Shown here: piece after piece, positions 10,001-20,000 of the stretch
Position numbering within the stretch: position 1 is the stretch's first letter
Layout of the letters: each line of letters opens with the position of its first letter
Assembly: GCF_006440775.1 (NCBI RefSeq)
Contig: NZ_VFTZ01000003.1
Coordinates: forward strand, 367,314 to 431,313
From: Mesorhizobium sp. B2-7-2
GTDB taxonomy: Bacteria; Pseudomonadota; Alphaproteobacteria; Rhizobiales; Rhizobiaceae
Direction of reading: 5' to 3'
DNA length: 64,000 nt
Notes under the pieces: generated by a model
What the model saw: only the letters and a program-made list of their open reading frames with translations
Told to the model about the DNA's origin: nothing
The model's database searches: none
Translations under genes and position numbers: made by a program

Positions 10001-12762
10001 AGCAAGATTGGCTGAAGACAAATCTCGCGCGTTTCTCCCGCATGCTGCAGGGAGAGCGCGATCTCGCCACGGTGTCGCGTCTCATCATGTCCGAGCTCGC
10101 TCCGCTCGTGAACGCGCAATACGGCGTCTTCTACGTGACCAATCGGGACGAGGAGGAGTCCTATCTGGAGCTGGCGGCGTCCTATGGCGCCGAGAGCAAG
10201 GCGGCAATCAAGCAACGCCTCGATCTGCGTGAGGGCCTTGTCGGACAAAGCGCTGCCGACAAGCGAGCCATTATGCTCGACAATGTTCCGCCGGACTTCT
10301 TGCGCGTCACATCGGGCCTTGGCAGCGCCTCGCCGGCCAACGTCATCATTCTACCTGCCTTGTTCGAAGATGAGGTCAAGGCCGTCATCGAGCTCGCGTC
10401 CTTCGGCGAGTTCCGCGATACGCACCAATCGTTTCTCAATCAGCTGATGGAATCGGTCGGCATCGTCCTCAACACGATCGCCGCGACGATGCGCACCGAG
10501 GGCCTGCTCAAGCAATCGCAACTGCTGACGTCCGAGCTGCAGGCGCGTCAGACCGAACTGACGAAAAAGCAGGAGGAACTGCACGCCACTAATGAGGAAC
10601 TCCAGGAGAAGGCTCAACTTCTGGAGAATGAGAAGAAACAGGTCGAAAACAAAAATCTCGAAATCGAGATGGCGCGCCGGGCGCTTGAGGAGAAAGCCGA
10701 GCAGCTGGCGCTTACCTCCAAGTACAAATCCGAGTTCCTCGCCAACATGAGCCATGAGCTCAGAACTCCGCTCAACTCGCTCCTCATCCTTTCAAATCTG
10801 CTTGCTACGAACCAGCAGGGCAACCTCAACGAAAAGCAGGTCGAGTTTGCTCGCACCATCAATTCGGCCGGTACGGACCTTCTCAGCCTGATCAACGACA
10901 TCCTCGATTTGTCGAAGATCGAGTCCGGCACGGTCTCGATCGACATCAACGATATGCCGGTCGCCCATTTGCGCCAGCATATGGAGCGCACGTTCCGCCA
11001 GCTTGCAGCCGACAAGGGTCTGGGCTTTACCATCAATGTCGATCCCGCTCTTCCGGAAACCGTGCGTACGGACGAGAAGCGGTTGCAGCAGATCGTGCTC
11101 AACCTGCTGTCGAACGCCTTCAAGTTTACCTCCGAAGGCAAGGTCAGCCTGAATTTCAAGATGGAAAAGGCGGGACGCCGCAACGGCGCCAAGCTGCCCA
11201 GGAAAGCGCTTGCGATAGCGGTGACCGACACCGGTATCGGCATCCCGGAAGACAAACAGAAACTGATTTTCGAGGCGTTCCAGCAGGCCGACGGCACGAC
11301 CAGCCGCAAATATGGAGGAACCGGTCTTGGGCTCTCGATCAGCCGTGAGATCGCCCGTTTGCTCGGCGGTGAGCTAAGAGTTGAAAGCATTCCCGGCAAA
11401 GGATCGACGTTTACGCTGGTCATTCCGATCGATGGTCCCAGGGTTGCCGCCGCCAGCCAGCCGGAACTGCTTCCGGCCACCGAGGCAATCGCGACGACAG
11501 CGGCGCCCAGCGGTTTGCCGTCGGCGGAATTGATGGACGATCGCGACGCCATATCGGCGCAAGACAGGGTCGTTTTGATCGTCGAGGACGACCCAACCTT
11601 TGGCGGTCTGCTGCTGGGCTTGGCACGGTCTGCCGGGTTGAAAGGCGTCCTGTCGACCGCGGGCTCCGGAACCTTGGCACTGGCGCGCAAGCTGGTGCCG
11701 GACGCGATCACGCTGGACCTCGGCCTGGCGGACATCGATGGATGGGTGCTCTTCGACCTGCTGCGCCATGATCCGAAGACCGCCGGCATTCCCATTCATG
11801 TGATTTCCGGAGCGGAAGACATCGATAGCCTGGCTCGCAAGGGGGCATCGAGCATCTCGACCAAGCCGGTGTCATCCGAGGAACTGGTGAAGGTGTTCCA
11901 GGAAATTCATTCGAGGAACCTGCGCGTCCAGCGCCGGGTGCTCGTGGCTGACTCCGATCCCGAGCGCCGCCTTTCCCTTGTCGAGACGATCCGCGACGGC
12001 GTCACCTCGGTCACCGCAATCAGCCGCGCGGCAACGGCAGAGGACATCGATCTCGCCTCATACGATGCGGTTGTCCTTGGGCTTGGAAAGTCTGCCAGGG
12101 ACAATGCGCGGGCCCTCGACGAACTCACCAATCAGTTTTCAGACGGCCTTCCCCCACTTCTGTTTTTTGCCCCTCATTCGGAGGCAGTTGAACAGGTGCT
12201 GGCGTTGAATCCCGCTTTGTCCGCAGTACCGCGAGCTGAGAATTTTGCTCAATTGGCTCTCCATGTATCTGCGACGCTTCCGGGAGGACTGCGCGAGGAA
12301 AGCGGGGCAGGTGTCGAACGAGCTGACAACAGGTCGAATCTTGCGGGCGCGAAAGTCCTGATCGTCGATGACGATATTCGAAACATCTATTCGCTGACGA
12401 GCGTCCTTGAGACCTACGATATCGAAGTCCTTCACGCTGAGCGCGGCCGCGATGGGATAGCGTTGCTGGAGGAGAATGCCGACGTCGACGCAGCCTTGAT
12501 CGACATCATGATGCCGGAGATGGACGGCTACGAGACGATGAGGAGTATCCGCAACACACCCTCCATCGCGCATATTCCATTGATATCGGTGACAGCAAAG
12601 GCGATGAAAGGCGACCGGCAGAAATGCCTGGAAGCCGGGGCTTCCGACTATATTGCCAAGCCTGTCGACCTCGACCTGCTGTTGGCACTGCTGCGGGTCT
12701 GGATCGGCCGCTCTCGGGATCGGGTCGAGACATCCCAAAATCTGCTTAGGTCAGTCAACTGA
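7042..12762 (+). CDS. Giant soluble poly-HAMP hybrid histidine kinase (HAMPn-GAF-HisKA-HATPase-REC3)
   Basis: This 1906-residue protein has no membrane segment or signal peptide. Residues of about 20-980 are a poly-HAMP array: a divergent first unit, then nine 92-residue units each marked [18 protein letters not shown] and GDLSKKITV...[12 protein letters not shown]-like domain follows (about 1010-1150), then a coiled coil (about 1160-1230), HisKA with H1238 in [10 protein letters not shown], HATPase (about 1340-1460; [16 protein letters not shown]), a receiver with D1559, a degenerate receiver near 1635-1740 that lacks the acceptor motif, and a final receiver with D1821 in [11 protein letters not shown]. 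The layout resembles fungal group III osmosensor kinases of the Nik1 type, so cytosolic sensing of osmotic or related stress is plausible but inferred. The GTG start lies behind an EcfG-type promoter. The second kinase gene follows after 11 nt. Confidence 0.92.
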   Translation: MSVQASRAQLDRHQILNSLKAFRRGDFSIRIDNIYEGIDSDIADAFNQIVELNDQVTKEFERLSRVVGKDGRIGERGHVRNATGSWESSVRSVNDLIEDMVQPTAEVARVIGAVAKGDLSQTMMVEIDGRPLRGEFLRIGKIVNTMVGQLASFASEVTRVAREVGTEGKLGGQARVKGVAGTWKDLTDNVNAMATNLTGQVRNIAEVTTAVASGDLSKKITVDVKGEILELKNTINTMVDQLNSFASEVTRVAREVGTEGKLGGQARVEGVGGTWKDLTDNVNSMAENLTGQVRNIAEVTTAVALGDLSKKITVDVKGEILELKNTINTMVDQLNSFASEVTRVAREVGTEGKLGGQAQVRGVAGTWKDLTDNVNSMAENLTGQVRNIAEVTTAVASGDLSKKITVAVQGEILELKDTINTMVDQLNSFASEVTRVAREVGTEGKLGGQAEVRGVGGTWKDLTDNVNLMAANLTGQVRNIAEVTTAVARGDLSKKITVDVKGEILELKDTVNTMVDQLNSFASEVTRVAREVGSEGKLGGQAHVEGVGGTWKDLTDNVNAMAGNLTVQLRDVSKVATAIATGDLTQKITVDALGEILQIKDVINTMVDQLNSFASEVTRVAREVGSDGKLGGQAQVRGVGGTWKDLTDNVNAMAANLTGQVRNIAEVTTAVALGDLSKKITVDVKGEILELKSTINTMVDQLNSFAGEVTRVAREVGTEGKLGGQAQVRGVAGTWKDLTDNVNSMAENLTGQVRNIAEVTTAVARGDLSKKITVDVKGEILELKSTINTMVDQLNSFAGEVTRVAREVGTEGKLGGQAEVRGVAGTWKDLTDNVNLMATNLTNQVRGIADVVTAVAQGNLRRKLTVDAKGEIASLADTINGMIETLATFADQVTNVAREVGIEGKLGGQARVPGAAGLWRDLTDNVNQLAANLTTQVRAIAEVSTAVTKGDLTRSISVEASGEVAALKDNINEMIRNLKDQTLKNAEQDWLKTNLARFSRMLQGERDLATVSRLIMSELAPLVNAQYGVFYVTNRDEEESYLELAASYGAESKAAIKQRLDLREGLVGQSAADKRAIMLDNVPPDFLRVTSGLGSASPANVIILPALFEDEVKAVIELASFGEFRDTHQSFLNQLMESVGIVLNTIAATMRTEGLLKQSQLLTSELQARQTELTKKQEELHATNEELQEKAQLLENEKKQVENKNLEIEMARRALEEKAEQLALTSKYKSEFLANMSHELRTPLNSLLILSNLLATNQQGNLNEKQVEFARTINSAGTDLLSLINDILDLSKIESGTVSIDINDMPVAHLRQHMERTFRQLAADKGLGFTINVDPALPETVRTDEKRLQQIVLNLLSNAFKFTSEGKVSLNFKMEKAGRRNGAKLPRKALAIAVTDTGIGIPEDKQKLIFEAFQQADGTTSRKYGGTGLGLSISREIARLLGGELRVESIPGKGSTFTLVIPIDGPRVAAASQPELLPATEAIATTAAPSGLPSAELMDDRDAISAQDRVVLIVEDDPTFGGLLLGLARSAGLKGVLSTAGSGTLALARKLVPDAITLDLGLADIDGWVLFDLLRHDPKTAGIPIHVISGAEDIDSLARKGASSISTKPVSSEELVKVFQEIHSRNLRVQRRVLVADSDPERRLSLVETIRDGVTSVTAISRAATAEDIDLASYDAVVLGLGKSARDNARALDELTNQFSDGLPPLLFFAPHSEAVEQVLALNPALSAVPRAENFAQLALHVSATLPGGLREESGAGVERADNRSNLAGAKVLIVDDDIRNIYSLTSVLETYDIEVLHAERGRDGIALLEENADVDAALIDIMMPEMDGYETMRSIRNTPSIAHIPLISVTAKAMKGDRQKCLEAGASDYIAKPVDLDLLLALLRVWIGRSRDRVETSQNLLRSVN
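7495..9986 (+). repeat. Nine in-frame 276-bp tandem repeats encoding HAMP pairs
   Basis: The GGCAAG codon pair of the GKLGGQA motif recurs at 7543, 7819, 8095, 8371, 8647, 8923, 9199, 9475 and 9751, exactly 276 bp apart each time with no indel. Most units are nearly identical as protein. The unit spanning about 8720-8860 ([19 protein letters not shown]) and the last two are the most divergent. Such an array can lose or gain units by recombination without shifting the frame. Confidence 0.9.
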
Positions 12763-12773
12763 CGGGATGCCCG

Positions 12774-14861
12774 ATGCAAAGGCTGTCGCGGATCCGTTCG
12801 AAGAAACTGGAGATTGTGCAGTTGGCGGACAATCAGTCAAAGGCACGCATCCTGGCAGTCGATGATGACGAACGAAACCTGTTGGCGATCGAAGAAGTTC
12901 TCACTCCACTCGCGGAAGTCGTCGCTGTGCAATCCGGCGAGGAGGCGCTGCGCTGCCTCCTAAAGGAGGACTTCGCCGTTATCTTGCTGGATGTTTTGAT
13001 GCCGGGCCTCGACGGCTACGAAACAGCCTCGTTGATCCGCCAGCGCGAACAGTCCAGACGAACCCCTCTCATCTTCCTCACGGCCATCAACAAGGAAGAT
13101 GCGCATATGCTGCGCGGCTACGACGCCGGCGCAGTGGACTATATGTTCAAGCCCTTCGACCCCGCCATGCTGCGATCCAAAGTGGCTGTATTCGTCGAGC
13201 TTCACGAAAAGACGCTCGAGATCCAGCGCAATGCGGTCGCAGAACAGGCACTGCTGGCGAAAGCCTTGCAGGCCGAAAAACAAAAGCTCGAGGCCGAACG
13301 ATCGCTGCGCGGCGCCGAAGAACGGCAGGAGGCCATACTTGGATCCTTGCCCGTCTGTTTTCACGCCAGGGTCGCCGAGCCGCCCTTTGCAGCCCGTTTT
13401 GTTTCAAAAGGCGTCGAACGTCTGACGGGATTCCCACCTGAGCGACTGACGTCCGAGCCGTGGTTTGGGCTGAGCCGGGTGCATCCGGAAGATCTATCCA
13501 GGGTGCGGGAAGCTTTGCTGGCGGCAAAGGTGACAGGCTCCTACACATGCGAGTTCCGCTGGCAGTGCGCCGATGGCAAATACCGTATCTTTCTCGACCA
13601 AGGGATCCTGTCGAAAGGTGTCGACGGACGCCGACCCGAAATCCTCGGCACGTTGCTTGACGTGACCGAGCGGCGTGAACTCGAAAATCAACTTCTTCAG
13701 TCACAGCGCCTCGAAGCGGTCGGGAAACTCACCGGAGGGCTGGCACACGATTTCAACAATCTGCTTGCCGCGGTTCTGAGCGGACTGGGATTGCTCGAGA
13801 GGCAGCTTACGCTTGACGAGCAAGCAAAGAAGATCGTTGAACTCACTCGCCGCTCCGCGAAGCAAGGCGCCGAACTTGTCAACCGCATGCTTGCCTTTTC
13901 GCGGCGTCAGAATCTGAAGCCGACGGCAGTGCGGCTGGCTGCGCTGGAAGATACGATGAATGGCTTGGTGGCTCCCGTGCTCGGCGGCCTGATCCGCTTT
14001 GAGTGGGAGGTCGACGACTCCGTTTGGCCCGCGCATGTCGACGTCGTTCAATTGGAGTTGGCGTTGATGAATCTGGTGTTCAACGCGCGTGACGCGATGC
14101 CCTCCGGCGGGACAATTGCCGTGCAGGCGCAAAATCGGGTCATCAAAATACCTTCCGAAGACCTGGCAGCCGGAGAGTATGCAGTCCTCACCGTCAAGGA
14201 CACCGGTGCCGGCATCCCGAAGGAGATTCTGACCAAGGTCGTCGAACCGTTTTTCACGACGAAGCCCGTCGGGAAAGGCACCGGGCTGGGTCTCAGCACG
14301 GTATACGGTTTCATGAAGCAATCGGGCGGGGCGCTTCGCATAGACAGCCTCGTCGGGCGCGGAACATCCATGGAGCTGTGGCTGCCGCGTTCAGCGGAGC
14401 AGCCATCCGATAATGTGGCAGATCCGGATGGAGAGAGAGTCCTGGTCGAGGCCGCAGGGAAGGCTTTCCCTTCGCTTCTGTTGATTGACGACAGCAGCGG
14501 ATTGCGGCAGCTAACCGCGGAATCGCTTCGGCAACACGGGTTTACAGTGACATGCGCAGCAGGCGGTGCCGAGGCGCTGGCAATTATTGAAGGGACACCG
14601 CATGAGTTCGACGTCATTGTCACCGATTTCGCAATGCCGCTCGTGTCCGGAGTCGAGGTAATCCGCTTCGCGCGCAACCTCCGCTCCGATTGGCCAGCGG
14701 TCATGATAACCGGCTATGCCGATGCTGAGGCAATTTCAAACCGCCCATCGGACGTGCCATTGGTCAACAAGCCGTTCCGGGAAAAAGATCTCATCGAGAG
14801 CATCTTGCGGGTCAGCGCCTTGAAGGCAGTCGGCGGCCGGCCGACAGCCGGCTCCGGTTAG
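12774..14861 (+). CDS. Hybrid histidine kinase, REC-PAS-HisKA-HATPase-REC
   Basis: This 695-residue cytosolic hybrid kinase opens with a receiver domain (about 23-145, acceptor D73 in LLDVLMPGLDGYE). A coiled coil and a PAS-like domain (about 185-300) follow, then HisKA with H325 in GGLAHDFNNLLAAV, HATPase (about 410-540; DTGAGIP, GKGTGLGLSTVYGFMKQSGG) and a C-terminal receiver with D618 in VTDFAMP. The GLAHDFNN box is typical of kinases with a fused C-terminal receiver. It begins 11 nt after the poly-HAMP kinase stop and is surely co-transcribed. Its N-terminal receiver is a natural target for phosphotransfer from that kinase, which would give a relay. No output regulator is encoded nearby. 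The exact start is uncertain by up to about 15 codons. Confidence 0.88.
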   Translation: MQRLSRIRSKKLEIVQLADNQSKARILAVDDDERNLLAIEEVLTPLAEVVAVQSGEEALRCLLKEDFAVILLDVLMPGLDGYETASLIRQREQSRRTPLIFLTAINKEDAHMLRGYDAGAVDYMFKPFDPAMLRSKVAVFVELHEKTLEIQRNAVAEQALLAKALQAEKQKLEAERSLRGAEERQEAILGSLPVCFHARVAEPPFAARFVSKGVERLTGFPPERLTSEPWFGLSRVHPEDLSRVREALLAAKVTGSYTCEFRWQCADGKYRIFLDQGILSKGVDGRRPEILGTLLDVTERRELENQLLQSQRLEAVGKLTGGLAHDFNNLLAAVLSGLGLLERQLTLDEQAKKIVELTRRSAKQGAELVNRMLAFSRRQNLKPTAVRLAALEDTMNGLVAPVLGGLIRFEWEVDDSVWPAHVDVVQLELALMNLVFNARDAMPSGGTIAVQAQNRVIKIPSEDLAAGEYAVLTVKDTGAGIPKEILTKVVEPFFTTKPVGKGTGLGLSTVYGFMKQSGGALRIDSLVGRGTSMELWLPRSAEQPSDNVADPDGERVLVEAAGKAFPSLLLIDDSSGLRQLTAESLRQHGFTVTCAAGGAEALAIIEGTPHEFDVIVTDFAMPLVSGVEVIRFARNLRSDWPAVMITGYADAEAISNRPSDVPLVNKPFREKDLIESILRVSALKAVGGRPTAGSG

Positions 14862-15125
14862 ATCAAGACTTGGCAGTGGCCAACCGGTCTTTCGCGCCAA
14901 CGGATTGAATCCGAGAACAGCCGCTGACCACCATGCTGCCCGGCGTTGTTGCAACGTTCATTGCAGCCGGACCCTCCTTGTGCCGCAACGTATGGATCGG
15001 GAGGGGGAAGCGAACGGCAACCCGCGGAAGACGCCGCTACGAAGGTACGCGCAAGCACCATTGCGGGCACATGAGCCGGAATGTACCAACAGACGCCTGC
15101 GCCGTCGCGCGGACGACTCGGCGGT

Positions 15126-16847
15126 ATGAAAATAGACGACGGATCGATTGACGCGAAATTGAACGTACATCAACAGGCAGATCTCTCCACCGATGACTGC
15201 AGAGCCCAGCTGGCGCGTATTCTGAGCAGCGCGGACTTTCAGGCAACCGATCGCGAGCGTCGGTTCCTCAGCTATGTCGTGGACGAAACCTTGGCGGGGC
15301 GCAGCGATCGCATCAAGGCCTATTCAATAGCGGTGGAGGTATTCGATCGCGGCCCTTCGTTCGACCCGCAGACCGATCCGATCGTGCGCATCGCAGCCAG
15401 CCACCTTCGCAGGTCGCTTGAACGCTATTACCTGACAGCCGGTCTGGCCGATCCCATTCTCATTGGCCTTCCCAAGGGAGGATATGTTGCCGCATTCTCA
15501 TCGCGCGCCAACGTAGCTCCCGGCGCAGATGAACCTGAGCCCGCGATTGTAGGCGAGCCCCCGCAACAACCGCGCCGACTGGACAAGCCTGTTCCCATCG
15601 CGGCGATGGCCGTGCTGGCTGCTGCCGCCTTGGCCCTCGTCTTGTGGCTCGGTTCTTCCCGGCTGTCTCCAAGCGAGCCGGAAATCCCGCATTTGCTGGT
15701 TGAGTGGTTCGACGACATGAACGGCTCGAGCGCGACTACGGCTTTGGCCCGCGGGCTTACGCAGGAGGTCATAAGTCAGCTCTCCAAATTCAGCGACATC
15801 GTCGTGGTCCAGTCGCTCGGCCAGGTGGGTCCGGATGTACGGTACGCGCTGGCGGGAAGCGTGGACATGTCCGCCGGGACCTTTCGGGTTCGGGTTCGCA
15901 TGCTCAACCGTGCAGATGGATCGGTTCTCTGGGCGCACAGCTACGATGGCTCGACGACAGTTCCCGAACTTCTGAAAATCCAAGCCGATATCGCCGCCAA
16001 TGTCGCCACGAGCCTGGCACAACCATATGGCGCTCTATTCGAGGCGGATGCCAAGCGTGCCGTTCCCGATGCTCCCGACGACCAGGCTGCCTATTTCTGC
16101 ACGCTTTCCTATTACTCGTATCGAGCCGGTTTCAACCCTGAGAGCCGCCCCGCTGTCCGTTCCTGTCTCGAAAGCGCCGTGGAGCGATTTCCTCGATACG
16201 CGACGGCCTGGGCGCTTCTGTCGTTGATCTACATCGATGAATTCCGGTTCTATTATCCGTTCGAATCCCAGAAATCGGCACCATTGATCGATCGCGCCCT
16301 TGCCGCGGCGGATCGCGCCGTGCAGCTGGAGCCAAACAACGTCCGGGCCCTTCAGGCACAGATGATGGCACTTTATTTCAGGGGGGAGACCGAGGCGGCC
16401 ATCAGAGTGGGGCGCCGCGGCATCATCATCAATCCCAATGACACGGTATTCGTAGGTGAGTACGGGTATCGGCTGGCGTTGTCCGGAAATTGGAAAGAGG
16501 GATGCCCGCTGGTCGCGGAAGCGCGAAATCGCAATCCGGGGCCACTCGCCTATTACGAGGTGGCGTTGGCTATCTGCGCTTATTTCAACCGCGACATCGA
16601 GCAGGCGGTCATGTGGATCAGAAAAGCGAATGTTCCCGACAATGCGCTCTATCGTGTGATTGCCGCCGCGATTTTTGCCGAAGGGGGCTACGCTGCCGAT
16701 GCCGAGCGCGAGCGTTCCTGGCTGATGCTCCATGAGCCCGGACTGGTAGCAAATGTTCGACAGGAGGCATTACTGCGGTTCGGCAATTCCGATGATGCCG
16801 AAACGTTTCTCGGCTCCCTCAGGAAGGCAGGCCTGATGCCCAACTAA
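15126..16847 (+). CDS. CadC-like membrane regulator: N-terminal winged-helix-like domain, TM, periplasmic TPR region
   Basis: This 573-residue protein has three parts. Residues of about 25-125 are a conserved alpha-helical domain (TDRERRFLSYVVDETLAGR, KAYSIAVEVFDRGPSFDPQ, RIAASHLRRSLERYY, PKGGYVAAF) often found at the N-terminus of rhizobial proteins with TPR or adenylate-cyclase domains. A single TM segment lies at about 157-177. The periplasmic part resembles a TolB-like N-terminal domain (LTQEVISQLSKF...ALAGSV) followed by tetratricopeptide repeats (about 340-560). I chose the ATG at 15126; the in-frame ATG at 15081 would add 15 residues with no similarity to the family. A transcriptional role is inferred from architecture. 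It stands alone between the kinase pair and the autotransporter. Confidence 0.7.
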   Translation: MKIDDGSIDAKLNVHQQADLSTDDCRAQLARILSSADFQATDRERRFLSYVVDETLAGRSDRIKAYSIAVEVFDRGPSFDPQTDPIVRIAASHLRRSLERYYLTAGLADPILIGLPKGGYVAAFSSRANVAPGADEPEPAIVGEPPQQPRRLDKPVPIAAMAVLAAAALALVLWLGSSRLSPSEPEIPHLLVEWFDDMNGSSATTALARGLTQEVISQLSKFSDIVVVQSLGQVGPDVRYALAGSVDMSAGTFRVRVRMLNRADGSVLWAHSYDGSTTVPELLKIQADIAANVATSLAQPYGALFEADAKRAVPDAPDDQAAYFCTLSYYSYRAGFNPESRPAVRSCLESAVERFPRYATAWALLSLIYIDEFRFYYPFESQKSAPLIDRALAAADRAVQLEPNNVRALQAQMMALYFRGETEAAIRVGRRGIIINPNDTVFVGEYGYRLALSGNWKEGCPLVAEARNRNPGPLAYYEVALAICAYFNRDIEQAVMWIRKANVPDNALYRVIAAAIFAEGGYAADAERERSWLMLHEPGLVANVRQEALLRFGNSDDAETFLGSLRKAGLMPN

Positions 16848-16848
16848 C

Positions 16849-16866
16849 GGCCTTTGCAAGGCCTTT
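16849..16866 (+). terminator. Short hairpin terminator candidate
   Basis: GGCCTT-TGC-AAGGCC forms a 6-bp stem with a 3-nt loop followed by TTT, two bases after the stop of the TPR regulator. It is short, but well placed between that gene and the autotransporter. Confidence 0.45.
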
Positions 16867-17047
16867 CGCCGATGTTCGATACCGTAAGTTACGTTCCATT
16901 GCCGTTGCCCATCCTCAAAGTCGGCTTGGCGGTATGGTTTTGATAAATTTTCCCCGACTACCATCGCGCCAAGGCACGGTGCGAGGCAGCATGCGGCAGG
17001 ACTCGGCTACCCAATCTTGTGGCTCGCGAGCGTTTCGCGGCGGACGC

Positions 17048-20000
17048 ATGACCAAATGGAAGGGCCAAGCGGCCAGCTACGCCCCACAAGTCGTCGGTTT
17101 GTCGGCATTCGTCGTCCATACGATGAAGGGCACGCTTCTGCCGTTGGCGCTCCTTGCAGGGCTTGCGGCGACAACACCGGCTGCGGCAGCCAACCTCTAC
17201 TGGGACGTCAACAACACATCGCTCAACCGCGGCGGCACCGGCATCTGGGATCTGAGCACGTCAGTCTGGAGCGCCAGCAATGACGGTGTGAGCGGCCCCT
17301 ACAGTGCCTGGAACAACGGCGCGCTCGACGACGCCTTCTTTGGCGGCACGGCGGGCACCGTCACCCTCGGCGTGCCGATCACCGTCCACAACATGACGTT
17401 CGAGGTCAGTGGCTACACCGTAACGGGCAGCACACTCACTCTCGGCGGGGTCAACCCCACGCTTTCGGTCACGACCGGCACCGCGACGATCAGCTCGACG
17501 ATCAACGGCACGGGCGCAGTGGTCAAGGCCGGCGCGGGAACGCTGACACTGACGGGCAACAACAGCTTCACCGGCGGCCTGACCGTGAACGCCGGCACCT
17601 TGTCCCTCACCGGCAACAACAGCTTCGGCAGCAGCCCGGTGATCACCGGCGGGGCCGCGCTCTCGCTGACGGGCACCAACAGCTTCGTGGGCGATATCAA
17701 CGTCAACGGTTCGTTGACCGCCAGCGGCGCTGCGGCTCTAGGCGATGTCGGCAACAACATCATCATCTCGGGTGGGGCGCTGAACATCGGCACGACCGGC
17801 GGAAGCCTGACCGGACGCACCGTCACACTCAGCGGCACGGCGGTCAGCCTCTTTGGGGCGGGTATCGGCGGCGCCCATTTCACCGGCACCGGCGGTCTTT
17901 CCGTCAATCCCGGAGTGAACCTGACCGACGATACCAACAACTACACCGGTGCAACCAGCTTCGTTGGCGCTGGCACCTCCACCTTCACCTCGATCGGCAA
18001 TCTGGGTCAGGCCAGTTCCCTAGGAGCGCCCACCACAGTTGCGAACGGCACCATCAGTATATCGAATCCGAGTGGAACTGCCGGAACTCGCATCGCCATC
18101 TATGCCGGCGATGGCGATGTATCGAACCGCAATTGGGGTCTATTCTCCAACGGTTATCGTGGCACGGGCCTCAGCAATAGCGGCACTGGCACCCTGACGC
18201 TGACAGGCTCAATCTCGGTGGGCAATGCCGGTACCGCCCAGGCGCCTTCCTTCACCGCGGCAACTGCCGACCTGGAACTGCTCGGTGTCATCAGCGGCGG
18301 CAGCGCTACATTTAGCGCGAACGCCGGGCAGGTTTTAAGGCTTGGCGATGCCAACACCCTAACGGGCACCGGCATCGTCGGCGCGGGCAAGGTTGTCGCG
18401 GCGACCCTGGCGAATACCGGCGTCGCCAGCTCGCTGGGCGCGGGAACTACAACCAGCATTAGCGGCACCTTGAGCTATGTCGGGGCGGGCGCCAGCACCA
18501 ACCGCAACTGGGTAATCAGCGGCACGCTCAGCAACGACGGCAGCGGCGCGCTGGCGTTGAGCGGAAGCACGACCCTCAGCGGCACCGGCACGCTGGGCGG
18601 CAGCTTCACCGGCGCCGACAATGTGGCTTCGGGCGTGATCTCGGGCGCCGGCAACCTGCGCGGCGCAGGTGCTGGAACCTGGGTCGTCTCGGGCGCGAAC
18701 ACCTATACCGGCCAGACCATCGTCGACAGCGGCACGCTGCGCGCGGGATCGGCCACGGCCTTCGCCGGCTCGAAGACGTTCCAGGTCAATGGCGGCACGC
18801 TGGATCTCAACGGTTTCGACCAGACGCTGACCACCCTGACCGGCACCGGCGGTACGCTCAACCTTGGCAGCGCGAAGCTGACGATAGACGGGCCGACCGG
18901 CACCACCGCAAGCTTCGGTGGCAGCATCTCCGGCAGCGGCGGGCTCAGCAAAACGGGCAACAGCATCCAGACGCTGACCGGCGCCAGCACCTATACCGGC
19001 GACACGACCATCGGCGGAGGCACGCTTGCCCTCGACTTCAGCGCGGCCGGCGGTCCGACGAGCAATATCGTCGGCAGCGATTCTACCCTGGTCATGACCG
19101 GCGGCACGCTGAAGGTGACCGGTGCCGCGAATGAGGGCGACACGCAGACCTTCGACGGCCTGACGATCACCGCCGGCAACAACACGATCAATGCGGTATC
19201 CGGCACCGGCGGCGGCAGCCTGACCGTCAATCTCGGCGCCATCACCCGCACCGGCGGGCTGATGAACTTCAACCTGCCGACCAGCGGCAACATCACCACC
19301 AGCAACACGTCGCTCGGCGGCTGGGCCACCGTCAACGGCACCGACTATGCCAAGGTCGTGGGCGGCAACATCCTCGCCTTCACCGACGCCGACTACACCG
19401 ACAAGGACAATGCCGCCAACTGGCTGGACAACGAGTTCATCACCGATGTGACCGGCTTCTTCGGCACGGTGAGCGGTACCAAGCAGCTTGGCGGCCTGCG
19501 CTATACCCAGGCGGTTTCCACCACCGTGACCGTCAGCCCCGGCGAGACGCTGGGCGTGGACGGCACGATCATCGTCGCCCCGACAGTGCTGGGCAACAAC
19601 CAGCTGATCACCGGCGGCAAGATGACCGGCGCCAATGGCGGCGTGCTGGGGGTCCAGCAGAACAGCACCGGCAATTTCACCATCGCTTCGCAGATCGTCG
19701 ACAACGGTCCGGGCATGGGGTTCACCAAGGCGGGCACGGGACTGGTCACGCTCACCAACACGGCCAACAGCTATACCGGCGCCACCCGCGTCGTGCAGGG
19801 CACGCTGGCGGTGGCCAGCATCGGCAATGGCGGCGCGGCGAGCAGCATCGGCGCGTCCTCGGCGAATTCGTCCAATCTGGTGCTGGAAGGCAGCACGCTG
19901 CGCTATACCGGCACGGGCGATACCAGCGACCGCGGTTTTACCTTCGGCAAGTCGGGCGCCATCCTGGGTGCCGGGGTCGAGGTCACCAACGCGAACGCCA

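Noticed and set aside
7690..10248. 852-codon minus-strand frame opposite the HAMP array
   Set aside because: Its repeats only mirror the 276-bp repeats of the real gene. It has no domain of its own and ends with the array.
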